A DNA stretch of 64,000 nt from the NCBI GenBank assembly GCA_021325515.1, contig JAJPHC010000031.1:1-64000 (forward strand), written 5' to 3'. The translations under genes and the position numbers were made by a program. The notes under the pieces are model-generated. The model was not told the origin of the DNA and searched no databases. It worked only from the letters and a program-made list of their open reading frames with translations. Origin of the DNA: Acidobacteriota bacterium. GTDB lineage: Bacteria; Acidobacteriota; Thermoanaerobaculia; Gp7-AA8. Within the stretch, counting starts at the first letter, position 1. The number at the start of each line of letters is the position of its first letter. Below are positions 24,330 through 30,507 of this stretch, piece after piece.

Positions 24330-26039
24330 TCATCCCTGGTTCCTCTCGCCGCGTGCGGGGAGAGGGTGACGAGCGACCGTGAGGAGCTCTCTTGCGTGCG
24401 CGATGGCGGACTGCGAGATCTTCTCGCCGCCGAGCATCCGCGCGAGCTCGTCTACGCGCGCCTCATCATCATCGAGACGCACGATGCGCGCGCGTGTGTG
24501 TCCCGCGGCGTCTTCCTTCCAGACGCGGAAGTGCGTCGTGCCGAAGCTCGCGATCTGCGGAAGATGCGTGACGCAGACGACCTGATTCTTCGCGGAGAGC
24601 TCCTGCAGTTTCTTTCCGACGACTTCCGCGACGCGGCCGCCGATGCCTGCATCGATTTCGTCGAACACGAGCGTGGCCGCGGCCGCGCGGGGTGATGCCT
24701 TGAAGAGAGCGGCGGCGATGGCGAGTTGAATGCGGGAAAGCTCGCCGCCCGACGCGATGCGCTGCATCGGCTTGGGCTCCTCGCCGCGATTCGGCGCGAT
24801 GAGAATCTCGATTCGGTCGGTGCCGTGCGCAGCCTCCGTGTCCGCCTGCTCGCAGACCACGCGCACCGTCGTTCTCTCCATCGCCAGATCGTTCAATTCC
24901 TTCTGGATCGACTGCTGGAACAGAGTTGCGGCCTTCCGGCGCGACGCCGCGAGCTTGTCTGCGGCCTTCCGGTATGCGGCGTGATTCGCGCGCTCCAGCG
25001 ATTGCAGCTTCTCGACGTTCGTCTCGAAATCGGAGAGCCGCTCGTATTCATCCTGGATGCGCGAGAGGTGTTCGAGCACTCCCTCGACGCTGCCGCCGTA
25101 TTTTTTCTTGAGGCGCTCGATCGTCACCAGACGGTCTTCGACGTCCTCGAGGCGCGCGGGATCGTGACGCACGGACTCGCTCAGATTGCCGAGCGTGCGC
25201 GCGAGATCCTGAAGCCGGTAGACGATCTCCTGAAGCTCATCGGCGACCTGCCCGATCTCCGCGACTTCGCGCGACAGCGGCTGGAGCAGATGCGCTGCAC
25301 GGCCGAGCTGCGCCAGCGCGGACGACTCATCGTCGTCGACGAGGGCGAACGCGCCGGACGTTGCTTCGATCATCTCGCGGGCATTGGCGAGGATGTTGCG
25401 CTCGCCGCGCAGCGTCTCCTCCTCAGCCGGATCGAGGCGCGCCTGCGAGATCTCGTCGAGCTGATAGCGGAGGAGATCGAGACGCAGCGCGCGATCGCGT
25501 TGTGCGCCTGTCAGCTCTTCGAGCTGCGCCGCGGCGCGCGTCCAGTCGAGATGCGTCGCACGCGTGGCGTCGAGCAGCGCATCGTGTCCTGCGAACTCGT
25601 CGAGCAGTTCGCGGTATCCCTGTCCGGCGACGCGCTGGTTGGATTCGTGCTGGCCGTGGATCTCGAGCACCGCGTCCATCGCGATCGCGAGATCGCGCAC
25701 CGCGACGGGCGATCCATTCATCAGCACGCGTCCGCGGCCGCTCGTCGCGATCTCGCGGCGAACGATCAGCTCGCCCGATTCCTCGAGCTCAACGCCGATT
25801 TCATCCAGCGTCGTGGCCGCCGAGCGGGGAAGATGAAACACGGCTTCGGCCGACATCTTGTCCGCGCCGCCGCGGATCATCTCCGTCGACCCACGCGCGC
25901 CGCGAAGAAATTCGAGCGAGTCGATGAGGAGCGATTTGCCCGCTCCGGTCTCGCCCGTCAGCACGTTGAGCCCCGGCCCCGGCTCGATGGCGAACTCTTC
26001 AACGATCGCCAGATTGCGTACTTTCAGATACGTAATCAC
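24330..26039 (-). CDS. recN: DNA repair ATPase RecN
   Basis: A 569-residue SMC-like protein of double-strand-break repair. It has an N-terminal ATPase half with ITYLKVRNLAIVEEF and Walker A GETGAGKS (29-36), a long coiled coil with central hinge (about 160-390), and a C-terminal half with SGGELSRIQLAIAAAL (signature) and LVFDEIDAGIGG (Walker B). The likely start is a GTG at 26039, giving the standard N-terminus. The last residues (RHPLPARGERNQG) are encoded by a hairpin repeat at 24342-24365 and are probably not part of the ancestral protein. Confidence 0.92.
   Translation of the reverse strand: MITYLKVRNLAIVEEFAIEPGPGLNVLTGETGAGKSLLIDSLEFLRGARGSTEMIRGGADKMSAEAVFHLPRSAATTLDEIGVELEESGELIVRREIATSGRGRVLMNGSPVAVRDLAIAMDAVLEIHGQHESNQRVAGQGYRELLDEFAGHDALLDATRATHLDWTRAAAQLEELTGAQRDRALRLDLLRYQLDEISQARLDPAEEETLRGERNILANAREMIEATSGAFALVDDDESSALAQLGRAAHLLQPLSREVAEIGQVADELQEIVYRLQDLARTLGNLSESVRHDPARLEDVEDRLVTIERLKKKYGGSVEGVLEHLSRIQDEYERLSDFETNVEKLQSLERANHAAYRKAADKLAASRRKAATLFQQSIQKELNDLAMERTTVRVVCEQADTEAAHGTDRIEILIAPNRGEEPKPMQRIASGGELSRIQLAIAAALFKASPRAAAATLVFDEIDAGIGGRVAEVVGKKLQELSAKNQVVCVTHLPQIASFGTTHFRVWKEDAAGHTRARIVRLDDDEARVDELARMLGGEKISQSAIAHARELLTVARHPLPARGERNQG
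24342..24365. repeat. CCTCTC..GAGAGG hairpin overlapping the recN 3' end
   Basis: CCTCTC-G-CCGC-GT-GCGG-G-GAGAGG forms an almost perfect 24-nt hairpin. It lies wholly within the last codons of recN, whose stop is at 24330-24332. Similar CCTCTCCCCGC..GCGGGGAGAGG elements are common dispersed intergenic hairpins in bacteria. Confidence 0.7.
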
Positions 26040-26087
26040 TTTCCTGCAGTCTACCTCGGCAGCCCGTTTGCTTTGTGCAGAGTCAAG

Positions 26088-27335
26088 ATGACGATCAAGA
26101 ATCTGGCAGTCGCGGCGTTGCTTGCCGCCGCGGTTGCCTGCAGTCGCGAGCAAGCACACGTTACCAAAGAGAAAGTCAAACAGAAGGTTCGCGATACCTT
26201 CGACATCTCCGCGCCGCTCGGACAGGCGGACGACACGGCGGGGCGCGAGAAAGAGCGGTTCGACGAACAGTGGCGCCAGCTGCATTCGTTCAATCCGCAG
26301 CCGGCGCCGGCAGCGCAGCAGCAGCAGGCGGTCTCGAACGAACCGGCGGAACAGCCTCTACAGTTCGTAGAGCGGACGAAGAAGAGCAAAGAGACGTTCA
26401 AGGGAATGACCGCCGATGCGATCAACTCCGCGCCGGTCATGATTCCCATCAAGGGTGACGTCTCCGGACCTTCGGTGCTGAAGGCGCAGATCTTTCTCGA
26501 CCGTTTGCATTTCTCGGTTGGCGCGCTCGACGGACGCTGGGGCCGCAACTCGGCGATCACCGTCTGGTACTGGCAGCGAGCGCATGGCTTGCCGGGCACG
26601 GGCGAGGTCGACGAGGCGACGTTCCGCGCGCTGGCTCGCACGGCGGGGTATGCGCAGGCGGTGACGCAGTACACGCTCACCGCGGACGACGTGAAGGGTC
26701 CGTTCACGCACATTCCCGACAGTCCCTACGAGAAGGCGAAGCTCGACTGCCTCTGCTACGAGACCCTGCGCGAGAAACTCGCCGAGCGCTTTCACTCCAC
26801 CGAGGATTTTCTCGAAACGCTCAACCCTGATGTGAAGTTCTCGGAACTGCAGGCGGGATCGACCATCAACGTTCCCAACGTGCGGCCGCCGGTGACGAGC
26901 GATCAGGCGGACATCGCGAAGATCGTGATCTCGCTGCGCGGGAATTCGTACAACGCGTACGACGCGGCGGGCAACATCATCTTCCACGCGCCGACGACGG
27001 TCGGCTCGACGTACGATCCTTCGCCGACCGAAACGCTGCACGTCGTCGAAGTCGTGCACGATCCGAACTTCCATTACGATCCGACGCTCTATCACGAGGT
27101 GCCGGACTCCGAGCCCGACGCGCACTTGAAGCCGGGGCCGAACTCGCCCGTCGGCGTCGTCTGGATGGCGCTCAGCAAGCCGCACTATGGGATGCACGGC
27201 ACGAATGATCCGGAGTCGATCGGCTACGCGTCATCGCACGGCTGCGTACGGCTGACGAACTGGGATGCGGCGGAGGTCTCGCACAGAATCACGAAGGGAG
27301 TCCCGGTCGCGTTCGTCGACACGAAACACGATTGA
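26088..27335 (+). CDS. L,D-transpeptidase lipoprotein with peptidoglycan-binding domain
   Basis: A 415-residue envelope protein. The N-terminal signal with LAAAVACSRE suggests a lipoprotein with Cys near residue 18. A PG_binding_1-like domain (about 125-185, LKAQIFLDRLHFSVGALDGR and AITVWYWQRAHGLPGTG) is followed by a LysM-like segment and a YkuD catalytic domain. The active site SHGCVRL has nucleophile Cys386 with HYGMHGTNDPESIG upstream. The enzyme should form 3-3 cross-links or attach proteins to peptidoglycan. The start at 26088 is divergent from recN. Its stop is directly followed by a GACAGGCG hairpin repeat. Confidence 0.9.
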   Translation: MTIKNLAVAALLAAAVACSREQAHVTKEKVKQKVRDTFDISAPLGQADDTAGREKERFDEQWRQLHSFNPQPAPAAQQQQAVSNEPAEQPLQFVERTKKSKETFKGMTADAINSAPVMIPIKGDVSGPSVLKAQIFLDRLHFSVGALDGRWGRNSAITVWYWQRAHGLPGTGEVDEATFRALARTAGYAQAVTQYTLTADDVKGPFTHIPDSPYEKAKLDCLCYETLREKLAERFHSTEDFLETLNPDVKFSELQAGSTINVPNVRPPVTSDQADIAKIVISLRGNSYNAYDAAGNIIFHAPTTVGSTYDPSPTETLHVVEVVHDPNFHYDPTLYHEVPDSEPDAHLKPGPNSPVGVVWMALSKPHYGMHGTNDPESIGYASSHGCVRLTNWDAAEVSHRITKGVPVAFVDTKHD

Positions 27336-27336
27336 G

Positions 27337-27426
27337 GTGTAGGACAGGCGCCCTCGCCTGTCGTCTCATCGGACAGGCGGGGGCGCCTGTCCTACACGAA
27401 GACAGGCGGGGGCGCCTGTCCTACAC
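27337..27426. repeat. GACAGGCG/CGCCTGTC hairpin repeat, copy 1
   Basis: GTGTAGGACAGGCGCCC is followed by two tandem inverse copies (GGACAGGCGGGGGCGCCTGTCCTACAC-type units, split here by GAA). It occupies the gap between the L,D-transpeptidase stop and the M16 peptidase stop, and the TAG stop of the M16 gene (27423-27421) lies inside the last unit. The same core recurs at 35876-35936. Confidence 0.85.
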
Positions 27427-28686
27427 GGCGTCTCTCAACATCTCTGTCGTGATCGAAGGCGTCTTCACGTTTCCGATCACGGTCAGCGAGAGCGACTCGG
27501 GATCGACGACCGTGTTCGCGACGCTGAGGATGTCCTCGAGCGTGACGGCGTCGATCTGCTGGATGATCTCATCCGGGCTGAACTGCTTGCCGAAGTAGTA
27601 CTCCTGGCGCGCGATGCCGCTCATGCGGCTGATCGTCGACTCGAGCGACAGGAGGATCGATCCCTTGAGATGCAGCTTCGCCGAGGACAACTCCGCGGCG
27701 GTCGCACCATGGCGCTTGAATTCGCGCATTTCCTCGAGTGTGATGTTCAGCACGCGGCGGAGATTCTTCGGCACGCATGCGGCGTAGACCGCCTGATAGC
27801 CGCCGTGGAGGTATCCGTTGTGAAACGACGCGACGGAGTAGGCGAGGCCTTCCTTCTCGCGAATGCGCTGAAAGAGCCGCGATGACATCCCGCCGCCGAG
27901 AATCGTGTTGAACAGCGCGGCGGCGAAACGCTCCTTCATCTCCTGCGGGTAACCGCGCGAGCCGAGGCAGAGATGGACCTGCTCGAGCTCCTTCTTTTCC
28001 TTGAAGATGACGTGCTGCGACGGCTGGGGCGCGGTCCACGTGTTGCGAACCGGCGAGCGCGAGTCGACTGGAAACGTTTTCTCGAGGAAGGGGACGATCT
28101 GCTCCGCGCGCACATTTCCCGACGCGCAGAAGATGAGATTCGTCGGATGGAAGGTCTCCGCGTAGTGCGCTTCGATCTGCGGCCGCTGCAGCCGCATCAC
28201 CGTCTCCTCGGTTCCGAGGATGGGGCGGCCGAGCGGATGATCGCGCCAGAACGCCGTGACGAAGATTTCGTGCACCAGGTCATCGGGCGTGTCCTCGACC
28301 ATGTTGATCTCTTCGAGGATTACCCGCCGCTCCATCTCCAGATCTTCGTCGGTGAAGCGCGGCGAGGTGACGATGTCGGTCAGCAGATCGAGCGCGGTGC
28401 CGACCTGCTCGTCGAGGACGTGCGCGTAGAACGAGGTGTACTCCTTGCCGGTGAACGCGTCGACGTCGCCGCCGAGGATGTCGATCACCTGCGCGATCTC
28501 GGTGGTGTTGCGGTGTGCCGTTCCCTTGAACACGAGATGTTCGAGAAAGTGCGAGGCGCCGCCATGTTCGACGGACTCCACCGCCGAGCCGCTGCGCAGC
28601 GTATAACCGAGAGCCACCGACCGCACGTAGGGGAGCGTCTCGATGAGAATCGTCAGGCCGGAAGGAAGGGTAATGCGGTCGATCAT
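27421..28686 (-). CDS. M16-family zinc metallopeptidase
   Basis: A 421-residue protein of the pitrilysin/processing peptidase family. The inverted zinc motif HFLEH is at 46-50 (His46, Glu49, His50), with the third ligand Glu expected about 76 residues downstream in ILEEINMVEDTP. The second, inactive half contains the RIREKEGLAYSVASFHNGY segment typical of the family. No signal peptide, so probably cytoplasmic. Downstream of the pilus genes on the same strand, 48 bp after the last pseudopilin, though a functional link is not implied. The stop is inside a repeat element. Confidence 0.9.
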   Translation of the reverse strand: MIDRITLPSGLTILIETLPYVRSVALGYTLRSGSAVESVEHGGASHFLEHLVFKGTAHRNTTEIAQVIDILGGDVDAFTGKEYTSFYAHVLDEQVGTALDLLTDIVTSPRFTDEDLEMERRVILEEINMVEDTPDDLVHEIFVTAFWRDHPLGRPILGTEETVMRLQRPQIEAHYAETFHPTNLIFCASGNVRAEQIVPFLEKTFPVDSRSPVRNTWTAPQPSQHVIFKEKKELEQVHLCLGSRGYPQEMKERFAAALFNTILGGGMSSRLFQRIREKEGLAYSVASFHNGYLHGGYQAVYAACVPKNLRRVLNITLEEMREFKRHGATAAELSSAKLHLKGSILLSLESTISRMSGIARQEYYFGKQFSPDEIIQQIDAVTLEDILSVANTVVDPESLSLTVIGNVKTPSITTEMLRDAV

Positions 28687-28734
28687 GGGCGGGGCGCAGT
28701 TTATGCCGAGCGCAGTCGAGGCATCAAACGCCGG

Positions 28735-29388
28735 CTACTTCCACTGCGCTTCCTGCGCGAGCGCCTGATCGCGAGCCTTGATCTCCGCCTGCAGATCGTT
28801 GAGGGTGTACATCCAGTCGCCGTAGTCATCTGCCCCATTGAGAATGATGTACGACTTGCCCGAGATCGGCGGGCGCACGCCGACGAACGGACCTTTGTAG
28901 TCCTTCGGCGAGTTGACTTTCTGCCCGGTCGGATTGGGTTGATTGGTCTGCGTGCGCTCGCTCGTGTTGCCGGACGTGTCGGTCGAGCGCTCCCATGGAG
29001 AACGCGGCACGGCATTCGGGCCGGGGACATTCGTCGGCGTTCCCTGCGCGGCCGCCTGAGGCGGAACGAGCACCCAGTCGACCTTGCCCGTCAGCGGATC
29101 GGCCCACTCTGCCTTCACCCCGCGCAGCAGGCGCGGGCTGCGCGCGTCCTTGAGTTGATCGAGGCTCACGGGCAGCGACTTATGGACGTTCTGGAATGCG
29201 TCGATGGCGCGCGCGTACTGCTTCATGATGAAGATGGTCTGGCGCTCACGATCGCGCTTGATCGCGATCGACCACTGCCGTGGAACCGTGTAGGCGACGA
29301 AGACCGAGATGATCGTCAGGATGACGAGGACGCCGGCAAGCGTGAAGCCCTGCTCGCTGCTTCGGTCACAACTGGTCGTACGGCACAT
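28735..29388 (-). CDS. Pilin-like protein lacking Glu5
   Basis: A 217-residue pseudopilin. The leader ends SSEQG and mature residues would start FTLAGVLVILTIISVFV, a class III signal with the hydrophobic N-helix. The Glu normally at mature position 5 is Gly, which is unusual for a major pilin and typical of some tip pilins (GspK-like). The C-terminal half is Pro/Asn/Gln-rich then globular (ADDYGDWMYTLNDLQ). Its start at 29388 overlaps the end of the preceding pseudopilin by 23 bp, so the two are co-translated. Confidence 0.82.
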   Translation of the reverse strand: MCRTTSCDRSSEQGFTLAGVLVILTIISVFVAYTVPRQWSIAIKRDRERQTIFIMKQYARAIDAFQNVHKSLPVSLDQLKDARSPRLLRGVKAEWADPLTGKVDWVLVPPQAAAQGTPTNVPGPNAVPRSPWERSTDTSGNTSERTQTNQPNPTGQKVNSPKDYKGPFVGVRPPISGKSYIILNGADDYGDWMYTLNDLQAEIKARDQALAQEAQWK

Positions 29389-29956
29389 TGTCGAGCGTCT
29401 TTCCCTTGGCCTTGCTCTTCACATCGATGATGCCGCCGCCGCCCTGATCGTTTGCCTTCTCCGCCTCGGTTGGCTCGGGCGCGGGATTGTCCTCGGAGCC
29501 GGGCTGATTCTGAACCGTGTCCCAGTCCGCGGTCTTCGTGATGGGATCGGTGGGGATCCTGCGGAGGTAATGCGGAACGAGATCCTTCAGATCGCTGGGA
29601 AACTTCTGCTTGTCGGCGTAGTAGTCGTCGATCGCCTTGCGCATCTCATGCAGATCAGCGCGCAACGCCGCATCCGCCGCCTTGTGCTGTGCGTTGCGCA
29701 CATTGGCCATCGCGATCCCCGCAAGAATCCCGATGATCGTGACGACGACGAGCAGTTCGATGAGAGTGAAGCCGCGGGATGAGAACGATGAACGATGAAC
29801 GGAAGGCAACGATGAACGATGAACGATGAACGATGAACGGGGAGCGCTCACCGTTTCCTGATCCTCATTCATCGGCGCCAGTTGGTTCATCATTCCTCGT
29901 TCCTCGTTCGTCATGAACATCGTTTCTCGCTCGTAGTCACCCAGTTCATCGTTCAT
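29366..29956 (-). CDS. GspG-like pilin with repeat-encoded leader
   Basis: A pseudopilin with cleavage site SSRG/FTLIELLVVVTIIGILAG and Glu5, then the GspG-like KFPSDLKDLVPHYLRRIPTDPITK segment. The open frame runs back to an ATG at 29956, giving about 62 residues before the cleavage site. Most of that is encoded by heptamer repeats (FIVHRSS-like). A TTG at 29809 would give a normal 13-residue leader (PSVHRSSFSSRG after the start). Neither start has a Shine-Dalgarno, so the true N-terminus is open. Middle gene of three pilin-like genes downstream of the secretin. Confidence 0.82.
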   Translation of the reverse strand: MNDELGDYERETMFMTNEERGMMNQLAPMNEDQETVSAPRSSFIVHRSSLPSVHRSSFSSRGFTLIELLVVVTIIGILAGIAMANVRNAQHKAADAALRADLHEMRKAIDDYYADKQKFPSDLKDLVPHYLRRIPTDPITKTADWDTVQNQPGSEDNPAPEPTEAEKANDQGGGGIIDVKSKAKGKTLDNVPYDQL

Positions 29957-30005
29957 CGTTCATCGTTCATCGTTTAGATCATCGTTGAACGTTCATCGTT
30001 ATCCG
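29781..30005. repeat. Inverted heptamer array, GATGAAC family
   Basis: The left arm (about 29781-29842) carries tandem GATGAAC units with a break. The right arm (about 29940-29998) carries the inverse GTTCATC units. Between lie degenerate copies (GTTCATCATTCCTCGTTCCTCGTTCGTC). The array lies over the 5' end and upstream region of the middle pilin gene and supplies its possible ATG at 29956. The unit resembles the GATGAGT heptamer of the array at 37598-37673. Confidence 0.85.
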
Positions 30006-30012
30006 GGCCCGT

Positions 30013-30501
30013 TCACCATTCGTTATAGTGCGTTTTCCCGTCCAGCGAGAGCGTGTGCGAGTTCGAGCGGACCTCGAACACATTGCGGCTCTGGCCGCTC
30101 TGGCTGCCGCTGGCGTCCGGCTCGTCGGTGTCGGCGAGGCAGATCCAGTCGGCTTTGCCTGTCATCGGATCGATGAGGTCGCGCTCGCGCAGGAGGCGGA
30201 CGCTCTTGCCATTCGAGAGCTCGATCGGTTTGGCCAGCTCTTCGAGACTCTTCGGATACGAGCCGACGGCGAGATCGGGAGGCGCCTTGATGTTGTTCGG
30301 TGGATTCGCAACGCGCAGTTCGTGATAGCGATCGATCGCCTCGGTGATCTTCCGCAGCTTCTCGCGCAGCTCGATCTCCTTCTGCCGGCGGATGCCGAAG
30401 CTCGCGACCGGCAGCGCGATCGAGGCAAGGATGGCCACGATGCCGACGACCGTGATCAGTTCGGCGAGCGTGAAGCCACGGCTGTTGCGGGAGCGGCGCA
30501 T
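30013..30501 (-). CDS. Pilin-like protein (GspG/PilE type)
   Basis: A 162-residue pseudopilin. Short leader MRRSRNSRG, then FTLAELITVVGIVAILASIALP with Glu5 intact, a single N-terminal helix (about 10-60) and a globular domain with YPKSLEELAKP and DLIDPMTGKADW, a pattern shared with the next pilin downstream (TDPITKTADW) and typical of GspG-like pilins with a C-terminal calcium-site loop. It is first of the three pilin-like genes, six bp after the secretin stop. It may be the major pilin or a pseudopilin; expression data would be needed to tell. Confidence 0.87.
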   Translation of the reverse strand: MRRSRNSRGFTLAELITVVGIVAILASIALPVASFGIRRQKEIELREKLRKITEAIDRYHELRVANPPNNIKAPPDLAVGSYPKSLEELAKPIELSNGKSVRLLRERDLIDPMTGKADWICLADTDEPDASGSQSGQSRNVFEVRSNSHTLSLDGKTHYNEW

Positions 30502-30507
30502 GGTTGC

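Noticed and set aside
24726-26087. Long plus-strand frame upstream of the L,D-transpeptidase
   Set aside because: It is antisense to recN, rich in Arg/Leu, and lacks family residues. The lipoprotein signal begins at 26088.
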